Of a DNA stretch of 64,000 nt, positions 43,732 to 53,006 are shown piece by piece. Source of the DNA: Rhodococcus sp. B50 (lineage in GTDB: Bacteria > Actinomycetota > Actinomycetes > Mycobacteriales > Mycobacteriaceae); contig NZ_WPAG02000002.1 in assembly GCF_013602415.1 (NCBI RefSeq), forward strand, positions 3,909,480-3,973,479, read 5' to 3'. The notes under the pieces were generated by a model. That model had not been told where the DNA came from, made no database searches, and saw only the letters and a program-made list of their open reading frames with translations. The position numbers were made by a program, and so were the translations under genes. Positions within the stretch are counted from its first letter, which is position 1. Every line of letters begins with the position of its first letter.

Positions 43732-44943
43732 ATGCGCGAAGTTGTCATCTGCGAGCCGGTCCGCACCCCGATCGGCCGCTACGGCGGAATGTTCAAGTCC
43801 CTCACCGCGGTCGACCTCGGTGTCGCGGCGCTGAAGGGTCTGCTCGAGCGCACCGGTGTTGCGCCCGAACAGGTTCAGGACGTCATCCTCGGTCACTGCA
43901 ACGGCAACAGCGAGGCCCCGGCCATCGGCCGCGTCGTCGCCCTCGATGCCGGTCTGCCGATCACGGTGCCCGGCATGCACATCGACCGTCGTTGCGGTTC
44001 GGGCTTGCAGGCCGTCATCCAGGCCGCCTTCCAGGTCGGTAACGGCGACCACGATCTCGTCGTCGCCGGTGGCACCGAGTCGATGAGCAACGCGGCGTTC
44101 TACTCCACCGACATCCGCTGGGGCGGCGCCCGCACCGGTGTGCAGATGCACGACGGCCTGGTCCGTGCCCGCTCGACCGCCGGCGGCCGCTTCTACCCGG
44201 TTCCCGGCGGCATGATCGAGACCGCCGAGAATCTGCGTCGCGAGTACTCGATCTCCCGCGACGAGCAGGACGAGCTGGCCCTGAATTCGCACCTGCGTGC
44301 CGTCGACGCCCAGAAGAACGGGATCCTCGCCGAGGAGATCATCCCCGTCACGGTCAGCAGCCGTAAGGGCGACGAGGTCATCGACACCGACGAGCACCCG
44401 CGCCCGGACATCAGCCTGGAGACCCTGGCCGAGCTGAAGCCGATCATGGGCAAGCAGGACCCCGAGGCCACCGTCACCGCCGGCAATGCCAGCGGCCAGA
44501 ACGACGCTGCGTCCATGGCGATCGTCACCACCCCGGAGAAGGCCGCCGAGCTGGGCCTGACCCCGCTGGTGCGGTTCGTCTCCTGGGGCGTCGCCGGTGT
44601 CGAGCCCAAGGTCATGGGCATCGGCCCCGTGCCGGCCACCGAGGTCGCCCTCGCCAAGGCCGGGATCACTCTCGCCGACGTCGACCTCATCGAGCTCAAT
44701 GAGGCGTTCGCCGCGCAGGCCCTCGCGGTGACCCGCGAATGGAAGTTCGGCAAGGCCGACTTCGAGCGCACCAACGTCCACGGCTCCGGCATCTCGCTCG
44801 GCCACCCGGTCGGCGCGACCGGCGGACGCATGCTTGCCACCCTCGCCCGCGAGCTGCAGCGTCGCGAGGCCCGCTACGGCCTCGAGACCATGTGCATCGG
44901 TGGTGGTCAGGGCCTGGCCGCGATCTTCGAGCGCGTCGCATAA
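43732..44943 (+). CDS. Thiolase (acetyl-CoA C-acyltransferase)
   Basis: A 403-residue thiolase with AAAGG before the ATG. Active residues are C88 (DRRCGSGLQAV), the His loop GISLGHPVGATGGRM and C388 (ETMCIGGGQG). It is distinct from the shorter thiolase at 37853 and closer to the FadA/AtoB type. It ends the island's plus strand and is followed by a long terminator hairpin. Confidence 0.93.
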   Translation: MREVVICEPVRTPIGRYGGMFKSLTAVDLGVAALKGLLERTGVAPEQVQDVILGHCNGNSEAPAIGRVVALDAGLPITVPGMHIDRRCGSGLQAVIQAAFQVGNGDHDLVVAGGTESMSNAAFYSTDIRWGGARTGVQMHDGLVRARSTAGGRFYPVPGGMIETAENLRREYSISRDEQDELALNSHLRAVDAQKNGILAEEIIPVTVSSRKGDEVIDTDEHPRPDISLETLAELKPIMGKQDPEATVTAGNASGQNDAASMAIVTTPEKAAELGLTPLVRFVSWGVAGVEPKVMGIGPVPATEVALAKAGITLADVDLIELNEAFAAQALAVTREWKFGKADFERTNVHGSGISLGHPVGATGGRMLATLARELQRREARYGLETMCIGGGQGLAAIFERVA

Positions 44944-44957
44944 GCAGATAGCTCCCG

Positions 44958-45013
44958 GTTCGGGGAGGTTGTGTTCGGTTCTTTCGAAGAACCCGGACAC
45001 AACCTCCCCGAAC
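44958..45013 (+). terminator. Long two-stem terminator after the thiolase
   Basis: The outer stem is a perfect 17 bp (GTTCGGGGAGGTTGTGT and its complement). An inner perfect 7-bp stem (GGTTCTT / AAGAACC) with a TCG loop sits inside. TTTG and GTTTCCC follow. It begins 14 bp after the stop. Confidence 0.8.
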
Positions 45014-45102
45014 TTTGTTTCCCCCTGTGGACAACATCGGGTTGTCCACACCTCGCCTCTCCGCGGCGGTCGGCTGGGCGTCGCGTGGTGCACGCTCGGC
45101 GC

Positions 45103-45659
45103 GTGATCGATTTCGACGAACCGTTCTCGGGCCGTGCGGCGGCCGAACTCGTCCGCTCCGATCAGTCCGGTCGGTGCCGGGTATCTCGGTCCGACGCGCC
45201 CCGAGGCTCGAGACATGTGTGGTCGACGGGATGGTCGTCACGACACCCGAGCAGACGGCCTTCGACATCGCCCGCCGCGCGGAACTCGACCGTGCGGTCG
45301 AGATTCTCGATGCCCTGTGCAACGCGACGGGACTGAAAGTGCCCGAGATCGAGGAGCTCTCGCGCCGTAACAAGGGCGCGCACGGCATCGCTTCGGTGAA
45401 GCCTGTGCTCGACCTCGTCGACGGTGGCGCAGCTTCACCACCTGAAACCCGTACCCGTCTGTGCTTGATCCGCGCGGGACTGCCCTCACCGGAGACCCGG
45501 ATCGAAGTGTTCGACGACACCGGTTTCGTGGCGCGGGCCGACATGGGATGGCGGCAGTGGCGGGTGCTCGTGGAGTACGACGGGGCGCATCACTGGACCG
45601 ATCCCACCCAGCGCACCCGCGACATCGACCGGTACCGCTATCCGGTGCGGAGCAGGTAG
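45103..45659 (+). pseudogene. Degraded DUF559/AbiEi-like gene
   Basis: A GTG at 45103 opens VIDFDEPFSGRAAAELVR, the usual N-terminus of an actinobacterial family with a C-terminal DUF559 endonuclease-like domain. After roughly 25 codons the family similarity stops in that frame and resumes in another (about 45181 on), with VDGMVVTTPEQTAFDIARR, SPPETRTRLCLIRAGLPSPE and VLVEYDGAHH. The middle (about 80 residues in intact relatives) is missing and the end is cut short, running into the methyltransferase 3' end. I read it as an internal deletion with frameshift plus C-terminal loss. Confidence 0.65.
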
Positions 45660-46726
45660 AAGCGGAAGAACCCGAAGTCCTCGATGGGCAGCACCTCGAC
45701 TTCGGTGAAACCGGCGTCGAGTGCATAGCGCCGCAGTGTGGCGGGGCGCATGACGGTGCCCGTCGCGGCGCTCGGTGCGTGGCTCATGCCGTCGGGGAGG
45801 CAGATGGTGAGGCTGTAGCCGTACATGAGCCGTTCGACGTCGTCGCCGGGGGCGGTGAAGGTCTCGGCAACCGCTTCGTCCATGACGATCATGAAGCCGC
45901 CCGGTGCGAGCGAACGCCGCACCGCTGCCAGTACCTCCACCGGTTGCGGCATGTCGTGAACACACTCGAAGGCGAAGGCGGCGTCGAAGTTTCCTTCAGG
46001 AAGCTCGGATGCGTCGCACTGCGTGAACGTGACACGCTCCGCCACATCGGCGTTCCCCGCGAGGTTCGACCGGGCCATCTCGACCGACGGAGCGTCGATG
46101 TCGAAGCCGTGCACCTTCGCATCCGGATAGGTCCGCGCGATCGTGATCGTCGACCATCCACCGCCGCAGCCGATGTCGGCGATCTGCGCGCCCGGCTGTC
46201 CGAGCACCCCATCGACCTCGGGCACCGAGCGCAGAGCGTCGGGCAACGCCTGCTCGAACAACGGCCTGTTCGCGTCGGCCTGCGATTCGCACACGTCGCG
46301 ACCGAACTGGCTCCAACTCACCCCACCACCGTTCCGGTACGCCTCGAGCAGGCCGGGCAGCTGCATCGTCGCGCCGACGATCATCCGGGCGAGCGGCGCC
46401 ATGTACGACAGGCTGTGTGGATCGGTGAGTACTTCGCGACCGGCGAGGGAAAGCCCGAAACGCGGTGGATCACCGTCGTCGACGTCGAGCAGACCGGTGA
46501 CGGCCTGCTGCTCGAGCCACTCACGGGTGTACCGCGGATGGGTTCCGGTGCGTTCGGCCAGTTCGTCGGCGGTGGCAGGTCCGTCGTCGGCGAGGCTGCG
46601 GTACCAGCCGAGACGGTCGCCGACCAGGATCGAAAGGGTGTCCATGGTGCCGAGGACGGAATCGAGGACGCGCTGCGCGAAGGCGTCGGCGGAGTCGAGG
46701 TGGAGCGACGAGGTCGAAATGGACAT
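45638..46726 (-). CDS. SAM-dependent methyltransferase with N-terminal winged helix
   Basis: A 362-residue protein from the ATG at 46726; GGGAG lies 9 bases before, and an ATG three codons upstream is possible. An N-terminal helical/winged domain resembling the dimerisation domain of O-methyltransferases (about 15-100) is followed by a Rossmann methyltransferase with motif I DIGCGGG at 184-190 and an acidic loop GFDIDAPSVEMA. The acceptor is unknown. It is the last minus-strand gene of the LysR/CoA cluster, 84 bp from the nearer LysR, and its end overlaps the pseudogene. Confidence 0.87.
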   Translation of the reverse strand: MSISTSSLHLDSADAFAQRVLDSVLGTMDTLSILVGDRLGWYRSLADDGPATADELAERTGTHPRYTREWLEQQAVTGLLDVDDGDPPRFGLSLAGREVLTDPHSLSYMAPLARMIVGATMQLPGLLEAYRNGGGVSWSQFGRDVCESQADANRPLFEQALPDALRSVPEVDGVLGQPGAQIADIGCGGGWSTITIARTYPDAKVHGFDIDAPSVEMARSNLAGNADVAERVTFTQCDASELPEGNFDAAFAFECVHDMPQPVEVLAAVRRSLAPGGFMIVMDEAVAETFTAPGDDVERLMYGYSLTICLPDGMSHAPSAATGTVMRPATLRRYALDAGFTEVEVLPIEDFGFFRFYLLRTG

Positions 46727-46810
46727 ACGGATCATCTCCCGAGGACGGAAGCGGGTGTCGTACCCACCTATCGTCGCGCCCGGATCCCCGGATGTCACCG
46801 CCCGGCGGAC

Positions 46811-47704
46811 TCACTCGTCCGTGACGATCTCCTCGGACGATCGCACGAAGTCGACGAAGGCACGTCCTGCCCTCGACAGCGACACCGGATCGAACACCAG
46901 TCCGTACGCCTGCGCGAAGGTCGGCTCGCACGGGCGGACCACCGCGATGTCCTGCACCGACTCGGCGAGAGAACGCTCGAGGAACGACCCGCCCAGACCG
47001 GCGAGCACCATCGGCAGGCGGGCTTCGCGATGGTCGGTGAGGACCGAGATGGGGCGCCGTACCTCTGCCCGTCGCATCGCGTAGTCGATCGCGTCGCTCA
47101 CCGAACCGCCGCCGCGCGGCACGAACACCATCGGAATGTCGGGGAGTTCGGCCAGCGACAGCGGCCCGGGCGGCAGGTCCGTACCCGGGGGATAGGCGAG
47201 CCAGTACTCGGTCTGCCCGAGTTCGATGACCTCGAGCCCCACCTCGTCCTCGACGGGCAGGTGGGTGACGACGAATTCACAGTGACCGTCGTGGATGACC
47301 GACGCGGTGGACTCCTCCGTCCGCAGGTCGCCGAGCCGCGCGGTGATCTTGGGATGGCGGCGACGGAACTCGGAGACCAGGTCGACGATCGGCCCGGTCG
47401 CGAGGGCGGGGAACACCATGAGATCCAGCCGGCCGGTGACTTCCGTCGTGGACACGGTGAGCAGTTCTTCGACGGCGTTCACGTCGCGCAGGATCTGCCG
47501 GCTCGGACCGATGAGGGCCTTGCCCGCTGCCGTGAGCACCATGCCGCGGCCGATGCGATGGAACAGGTGCACTCCGAGCTCACGTTCGAGGCTGCGCAGC
47601 GCCTGGGAGACGGTGGGCTGAGCGACCCCGAGTTCGGCGGCCGCGCCGTTGATGCCGTCGTTCTCCACGACGGCGAGAAAGTACTCGACCTGACGGAACT
47701 CCAT
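46811..47704 (-). CDS. LysR-family regulator
   Basis: A 297-residue LysR protein with an N-terminal winged helix (YFLAVVENDGINGAAAELGVAQPTVSQALRSLERELG) and a C-terminal substrate-binding fold. It follows a second LysR gene after 4 bp, so the two are co-transcribed. The methyltransferase lies just downstream. The target and ligand are unknown. Confidence 0.92.
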   Translation of the reverse strand: MEFRQVEYFLAVVENDGINGAAAELGVAQPTVSQALRSLERELGVHLFHRIGRGMVLTAAGKALIGPSRQILRDVNAVEELLTVSTTEVTGRLDLMVFPALATGPIVDLVSEFRRRHPKITARLGDLRTEESTASVIHDGHCEFVVTHLPVEDEVGLEVIELGQTEYWLAYPPGTDLPPGPLSLAELPDIPMVFVPRGGGSVSDAIDYAMRRAEVRRPISVLTDHREARLPMVLAGLGGSFLERSLAESVQDIAVVRPCEPTFAQAYGLVFDPVSLSRAGRAFVDFVRSSEEIVTDE

Positions 47705-47708
47705 GTCG

Positions 47709-48578
47709 TCACGCTTCCCAGGGGATGGCTGTGGTGGTTGCTACGAAGGCCGCAGCAGCAGGGGACAGGTCGCCGGGACGCATCACCAGTCCGACAGGAC
47801 GCCGGAACGGCGGGTCCAACGACCGTACGACGGCGCCGGGGATCTGCTTCTCGGCGACGCGACGCGGAACCACCGTCCCCGCCGTACCCCGTTCGACGAA
47901 CTGCCACAGGGCAGCCTGGTTGGCGCAGTCGACGACGACGTTCTGTTCCCCGAGCAGCTCACCGGTGCGCGCCGCACTTGCGCGGGAACCGAGGTCGAGA
48001 ACCAGCGGGAAGTCGCGGACCTGGGCCCGGGTGACGGGATCAGGCACGTCGGCAGTGAGCTCGGGATGCAGCGCGAGCACCATCTCCTGCTCGAGGACCG
48101 GGACGGTGATCATGCCGGCATGCTCGACCGACAGGTCGGTGATGCCTATCTCCGCTTCGCCGCGGCGCAGCGCCGCGTGCACCCCAGGAGGTCCTTCCGC
48201 GTCGTTCACCCGCACGGTCAGGTTGGGATAGCGCGTGCGGAAGCGCTGGACGAACTCGACGACCGGATGGATCGAGAACGTCGCGTAGGTGACGATCTCG
48301 ACGCGGCCGGCCTCGAGATCGCGCACCGCCGCGACCTTCTGCTTCGCCCGCTCGACGTCGGCGAGGATCCGGCGCGCGGCAACCTCGAGGACCCGACCGT
48401 CCTCGGTGAGAGTGAGCCGTCGACCGGTGCGGTCGAACAAGGTCGTGTCGAGGCGCCGTTCGAGGGTACGGATGGCCTGCGACAACGACGGCTGCGAAAT
48501 ATAAAGAGCCTGAGCAGCCTTCGTGATCCCGCCGTGGTCGACGACGGCCACGAAATAGGTCACGAGGTGCAAGTCCAC
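47709..48578 (-). CDS. LysR-family regulator
   Basis: A 289-residue LysR protein starting at the GTG at 48578. The HTH is GGITKAAQALYISQPSLSQAIRTLERRL. It is related to its neighbour but not a recent duplicate. It lies 44 bp downstream of the crotonase-type gene on the same strand, so it may be the tail of the CoA operon rather than divergent from its target, which is unusual for LysR. Confidence 0.92.
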   Translation of the reverse strand: MDLHLVTYFVAVVDHGGITKAAQALYISQPSLSQAIRTLERRLDTTLFDRTGRRLTLTEDGRVLEVAARRILADVERAKQKVAAVRDLEAGRVEIVTYATFSIHPVVEFVQRFRTRYPNLTVRVNDAEGPPGVHAALRRGEAEIGITDLSVEHAGMITVPVLEQEMVLALHPELTADVPDPVTRAQVRDFPLVLDLGSRASAARTGELLGEQNVVVDCANQAALWQFVERGTAGTVVPRRVAEKQIPGAVVRSLDPPFRRPVGLVMRPGDLSPAAAAFVATTTAIPWEA

Positions 48579-48622
48579 CCGGTTATCGTAGGCGACGGCC
48601 GGAATCGCCCCGCACGGAACCG

Positions 48623-49417
48623 TCAGGAAGGGGCGTCACCGGGGCGCGGCACCTGCCATCCTCCGGTGAACACCGGCTCGCGTTTCTCGACGAAGGCGCG
48701 CATCGCGTCGGGGGCGTCGGTGGCATGGTTGACCGCTTGCGAGCGAGCCTCGTTCTCGAGCGCTTCGCGGAGCGTGAGCGACGAGCCCTGCTCGAGCATC
48801 CGCGCCGACATGCTCACCGCGACCGGCGGGGCGGCGGCCAGCCGCACGGCCAGTTCGGTGGCGCGGTCGGCGAGCGCGTCGGGTTCGACGAGTTCTGTCA
48901 CCAGACCCAGGGTGTACGCCTCCTCGGCGCTCACGATGTCGGCCAGCATGACCAGCCGCTTCGCCTGGTGTAGTCCGACCAGGCGCGGCAGGATCCACGA
49001 TCCGCCGAAGTCCACCGACAGCCCGCGCCGCGCGAAGATCTGGCTGAACTTCGCGGTGCGGGAGGCGACGACCACATCGCACAGCAGCGCCATGTTCCAT
49101 CCGGCGCCCACCGCATACCCCTCGACCTGCGCGACCAGCGGTTTGGAGAACTCCGCGACGGCGAGCGCCGTGCCGTTGATCTGGCGCATGCGGTCGAGGG
49201 GATGGGTGCTGTCGCGCCGCTCCATGTCGGCGCCGGTGCAGAAGTCGCCCCCGGCGCCGGTGAGGATCACGACGCGGACGGAGTCGTCGTGCTGGAGCTC
49301 ACCGAACGTCTCACGCAACGACCGCCACGCATCGAGGGTCATCGCGTTCTTGCGCTGCGGCCGATTCAGCGTGACCGTGGCGACGGGGCCGTCCTGCGCG
49401 ACCAGCACGTCCGACAT
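48623..49417 (-). CDS. Enoyl-CoA hydratase/isomerase family protein
   Basis: A 264-residue crotonase-fold protein. Oxyanion-hole segments are FCTGADM and the VEGYAVGAGWNMALLCD stretch. Where classic hydratases carry the second catalytic glutamate in PExxLG, this protein has D136 in LSVDFGGSWILPRLVG, the pattern of PaaG-type and enoyl-CoA isomerases. It is probably an isomerase or epoxide-type ring enzyme rather than a plain hydratase. It follows the other crotonase gene by 2 bp. Confidence 0.9.
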   Translation of the reverse strand: MSDVLVAQDGPVATVTLNRPQRKNAMTLDAWRSLRETFGELQHDDSVRVVILTGAGGDFCTGADMERRDSTHPLDRMRQINGTALAVAEFSKPLVAQVEGYAVGAGWNMALLCDVVVASRTAKFSQIFARRGLSVDFGGSWILPRLVGLHQAKRLVMLADIVSAEEAYTLGLVTELVEPDALADRATELAVRLAAAPPVAVSMSARMLEQGSSLTLREALENEARSQAVNHATDAPDAMRAFVEKREPVFTGGWQVPRPGDAPS

Positions 49418-49419
49418 CC

Positions 49420-50181
49420 TTACTCGCCCTTCCAGACCGGTGCGCGCTTCTCCGCGAACGCGCGGGCACCTTCCTGAGCGTCGGACGATGCGAACACCGG
49501 GTCGATGAACTTGCGCTGGGCGACGAAGGCGTCGGGGTCGGTGTAGTTGGCGGCCATCGCGACGACCTGCTTGGTCGCCTTCACTGCGAGGGGGCCGTTC
49601 GCTGCGACGCGAGCGGCGAGTTCCTTTGCCACGGTGAGGGCTTCGCCGGGTTCGGTGACGCGGTTGACCAGACCGTGGTGATGGGCGACTTCGGCGGTGA
49701 GTGGATCACCGGTGATGGCCAGCTCCATCGCGAGGGGATAGGGCAGGATCTTCGGCAGGCGCAGCAGACCCCCGGCCGCCGCGGCGAGTCCGCGCTTGAC
49801 CTCGGGGATACCGAATTTCGCGTCGCGCGACGCGACGATCAGGTCGGCGGTGAGGGCGAGTTCGCACCCGCCGGCCAGGGCCCAACCTTCGACCGCGGCG
49901 ATGAGCGGCTTGCTCGGCGGTGCCTCGGTGATGCCGCCGAAGCCGCGACCGGGGATCGACGGCTTCTCGCCGCGCGCGAACGCCTTCAGGTCCATTCCGG
50001 CACAGAACGTTCCGCCGGCACCGGTGAGGATGCCGATGGTCAGGTCGGGGCGTGCCTCGAATTCGTCGACGGCCGCGGCCAGCGCCTCCGCCACTTCGAG
50101 GTTCACGGCGTTCTTGGCCTCGGGGCGGTTGAGGGTGAACACCGCGACGCCGTCGGCGAATTCGGTGAGGACAACGCTCAT
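49420..50181 (-). CDS. Crotonase/enoyl-CoA hydratase family protein
   Basis: A 253-residue crotonase from the ATG at 50181; the open extension is not needed. FCAGMDLKAF and VEGWALAGGCELALTADL form the oxyanion hole, and IPEVKRGLAAAAGGLLRLP carries the catalytic glutamate expected of hydratases. It is one base from the MBL gene stop and 2 bp from the next crotonase gene, so all are one operon with the ligase at 52809. Confidence 0.92.
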   Translation of the reverse strand: MSVVLTEFADGVAVFTLNRPEAKNAVNLEVAEALAAAVDEFEARPDLTIGILTGAGGTFCAGMDLKAFARGEKPSIPGRGFGGITEAPPSKPLIAAVEGWALAGGCELALTADLIVASRDAKFGIPEVKRGLAAAAGGLLRLPKILPYPLAMELAITGDPLTAEVAHHHGLVNRVTEPGEALTVAKELAARVAANGPLAVKATKQVVAMAANYTDPDAFVAQRKFIDPVFASSDAQEGARAFAEKRAPVWKGE

Positions 50182-50182
50182 G

Positions 50183-51247
50183 TCAGTTTTCCTTCGTATG
50201 GGTCGGGGCGGAGAGGGTCCAGCGGGCGGGAGTTCCACCGTCGGAACGGATGTCGCCTCGGTCGGCGAGAACGATGAGATGGGCCTGGGTTTCGCGGACG
50301 GCGAGTCGCTGCAGCCGCGGGTTCATCACGTCGATGGGGCGCGACCACGTGACGCGGGTCGTGATCTCCCATGCGGTCGATTCGGGCCGGGCCGCGACGG
50401 CCTCGCGGATCTCGTCGAGCCGGACCTCGTGATGATCCATGAGCTGACGTGCGCGCTCGGTGATTCCGCGGAACCGGTACTCGTGGGCGGGCAGCACCTC
50501 GCAGTCGGGCAGTGCCGTCGTCGCGTGCAGCGACAGCAGGTACCGGTGCAGGGGGTCGCCCAGTTCGCCGGGGCCCGAGGAGATGTTGGGACTGATGCGC
50601 GGAAGCATGTGGTCACCGCTGAACAGCAGGTCGCGGTCGCGGTCGACGAACGCGAGGTGGCCGGGCGTGTGGCCGGGGGTCCACACCGCTTCGATGTTCC
50701 AGCCGGGAAGGTCCAGCCGATCACCTTGGGCGAGAACGATATCGGCGCTCTCGCCGGGAGGGAAGTGCACGAGTTCGAAGCGGGCCGCCTCGACGACCTC
50801 GGGCGGAGCACCCAGGCCGGTGAGGTCCACGCGCCATGCTTCCTTGTCGGCGGCGACGTCCTCCGGGGTGAAGTGTCCGAGGGCGGCGGCGTCGGCGGCG
50901 TGCATCGCGATGACAGCGCCGGTCGTTTCCTTCAACCGGGGTGCCAGACCGAAATGGTCGGGATGCAGGTGAGTGATTGCCGCGTAGCGCACCTCGGTGA
51001 TGTGATGGCCGGTCGCGGCGACACCGGCCACGAGGGTGTCCCACGACTCCTCGGTGTCCATACCGAGGTCGATCAGGGCGAGGCCGTCGTCGAGGGCGAG
51101 CGCATAGGACAGCACGTACCGCAGCGGGTTCTTCGGCATCGGAACCGGGATCGACCACAGTCCGGGCCGCACCTCTTCGACCGGTGGCAGTACGCCGGCC
51201 GCCCACGCTTCACGCTGGACGGTACCGAGGTCCTCGGTGACGATCAT
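50183..51247 (-). CDS. MBL-fold metallo-hydrolase
   Basis: A 354-residue metallo-beta-lactamase-fold protein with the zinc motif THLHPDHFG (H93 to H98 region), later TPGHTPGHLAF and FSGDHMLP, plus a C-terminal winged-helix-like segment. Members of this group with a ligase and crotonases often hydrolyse CoA thioesters or lactones. It overlaps the ligase stop by 4 bases, so it belongs to that pathway. Confidence 0.9.
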   Translation of the reverse strand: MIVTEDLGTVQREAWAAGVLPPVEEVRPGLWSIPVPMPKNPLRYVLSYALALDDGLALIDLGMDTEESWDTLVAGVAATGHHITEVRYAAITHLHPDHFGLAPRLKETTGAVIAMHAADAAALGHFTPEDVAADKEAWRVDLTGLGAPPEVVEAARFELVHFPPGESADIVLAQGDRLDLPGWNIEAVWTPGHTPGHLAFVDRDRDLLFSGDHMLPRISPNISSGPGELGDPLHRYLLSLHATTALPDCEVLPAHEYRFRGITERARQLMDHHEVRLDEIREAVAARPESTAWEITTRVTWSRPIDVMNPRLQRLAVRETQAHLIVLADRGDIRSDGGTPARWTLSAPTHTKEN

Positions 51248-52809
51248 GACGTCGTTCCTTCCCGTGCAGGAGCGAACTCGTCGCGCAGTGTGCGCTTGAG
51301 GATCTTGCCGCTGGCGTTGCGAGGCAACTCGTCGACGAAGTGGATGTGCCGGGGCTTCTTGTACGAAGCCAGACGTTCGACGGTGAACTCGAGGAGTTCG
51401 GCCTCGGTCGGTGTCTCGGCTCCGGGCGCGACCCGCACGACGGCGGTCACGGCTTCACCCCACCGGTCGTCCGGAACTCCCACCACTGCGACCTCGGCGA
51501 CGGAAGGATGTTCGGAGATGACCGATTCGACCTCGATCGGGTAGACGTTCTCACCCCCGGAGATGATCATGTCCTTCACGCGGTCGGTGACGAACAGGTA
51601 ACCGTCCTCGTCGATGTGCCCGGCATCGCCGGTGCGCAGAAAACCGTCCTCGGTGAACAGGGCGGCGTTCTCGGCCTCGCGTCGCCAGTAACCCGGTGTG
51701 TTGTTGCGCGACCGGCTCACGATCTCACCGGTTTCGCCGCGGGGGAGCGGTTCACCGGTGGCGAGGTCACGGATCTGGACCTCGATCCCCGGCAGTCCGG
51801 TGCCGGCCGAACGTAGGAGGTAGGAGCGCGGACCGTGCGGGTCGTGGTCCTCGGCACGCAGCGCTGTGAGGGCGCCCATCGTCTCGGTCATGCCGTAGCG
51901 CTGCACGAAGCGGCAGTCGAGGGTGTCCATGGCGCGGGCGAGTTGCGTGGGCGTGATGGGGGAGGCGCCGTAGGCGACGACGCGCAGGCTCGACAGGTCG
52001 TAGTCCGACAGGTCGGGCATCTCGACGAGCATGTTGATCACCGACGGCACGAGGAAGGCATGGGTGATGCCGTGCTCGGAGATGGCGGCCGCCACCAGAT
52101 TCGGGCGCATCTCACCGAGCAGCACCAGGTGCAGGCCGGCGGAGAGCGACGTGCTCATCCACCCAGCGCCGGCGATGTGGAACAGGGGCAGTGCGTCGAG
52201 CGACACCGAGTCCTCGGTGAATTCGTACAGCGCGAAGTTCTGCGGCTCATTGAACAGGTTGTGATGCGTCGCCACAACACCTTTGGGACGTCCGGTGGTA
52301 CCCGAGGTGTAGAGCTGCAGCAATTCGGTCCGCGGGTCGTCGCCGAAGCCGGGATCGATGCCGTCGCCGGAGGCGAGGAAGTCGTCCCACGACCGTGCGC
52401 CGGGAACCGTGCTCGCGTCACCGACCACGACGATCTGCGTACCGGGCAGGACCTCGGCGGCGGCGCGCGCGGAGGCGGCGAACTCCTCCTCGACGATCAA
52501 CACGTCGAGCTGCGCGTCGTCGGCGATGTCGGCGATCTCGCCCGGGTTCAGGCGCCAGTTGAGGGGGGTGAACACCAGTCCGGCCTTGGCGCAGCCGACG
52601 AACGAGGCCGCGCCGGGAAGGCCCATGCGCAGGAGCGCGCCGATGCGCCCGGACGTGACCGGAACCGTCGTGAGTGCCGAGGCGACCCGGCTGGTGAGGG
52701 CGTCGAACTCGGAGTAGGTGAGTGTCGTGCTGCCGGAGCTGACCGCCGCACGATCCGGATGCTCGACTGCCAGCTGCCGAATTCGGTTGGGAAGGTGCAA
52801 CTCGCTCAC
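51244..52809 (-). CDS. AMP-forming acyl-CoA ligase
   Basis: A 521-residue ligase with P-loop LYTSGTTGRPKGV, RYGMTETMG, the YLFVTDRVKDMIISGGENVYPIEVES hinge and catalytic Lys in ASGKILKRTL. It resembles the medium-chain or aromatic acid ligases of actinobacteria. It is the first gene of the ligase-MBL-crotonase-crotonase operon. The substrate is unknown, and it is not obviously related to the ligase at 39832. Confidence 0.92.
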   Translation of the reverse strand: MSELHLPNRIRQLAVEHPDRAAVSSGSTTLTYSEFDALTSRVASALTTVPVTSGRIGALLRMGLPGAASFVGCAKAGLVFTPLNWRLNPGEIADIADDAQLDVLIVEEEFAASARAAAEVLPGTQIVVVGDASTVPGARSWDDFLASGDGIDPGFGDDPRTELLQLYTSGTTGRPKGVVATHHNLFNEPQNFALYEFTEDSVSLDALPLFHIAGAGWMSTSLSAGLHLVLLGEMRPNLVAAAISEHGITHAFLVPSVINMLVEMPDLSDYDLSSLRVVAYGASPITPTQLARAMDTLDCRFVQRYGMTETMGALTALRAEDHDPHGPRSYLLRSAGTGLPGIEVQIRDLATGEPLPRGETGEIVSRSRNNTPGYWRREAENAALFTEDGFLRTGDAGHIDEDGYLFVTDRVKDMIISGGENVYPIEVESVISEHPSVAEVAVVGVPDDRWGEAVTAVVRVAPGAETPTEAELLEFTVERLASYKKPRHIHFVDELPRNASGKILKRTLRDEFAPAREGTTS

Positions 52810-52926
52810 ATCACGCTCCTGATCGACACGGCCGACGCGCGGACATGCCGTCCACGCCGGTCCAGTCGATCACGAGCGTGACTGCTGCCACAAAGACCTG
52901 CGGCCGCACGAAACGTTAGGACAAAC

Positions 52927-53006
52927 CTATGGGCGCACATCGAGACCGAGGTCGTGTGCGAGATTCTCGTGAATCCCGCCCACGACCCCGGGCTCGAACC
53001 GGTCGA
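52927..53006 (-). pseudogene. Possible C-terminal gene remnant
   Basis: Between the ABM gene stop and the ligase start, a minus-strand frame reads LIDRFEPGVVGGIHENLAHD then LGLDVRP and ends in TAG at 52927. Nearly every codon has G or C in third position, like real genes here, whereas the flanking DNA does not. I do not recognise the family. It may be the tail of a lost gene, now without a start. Confidence 0.3.
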
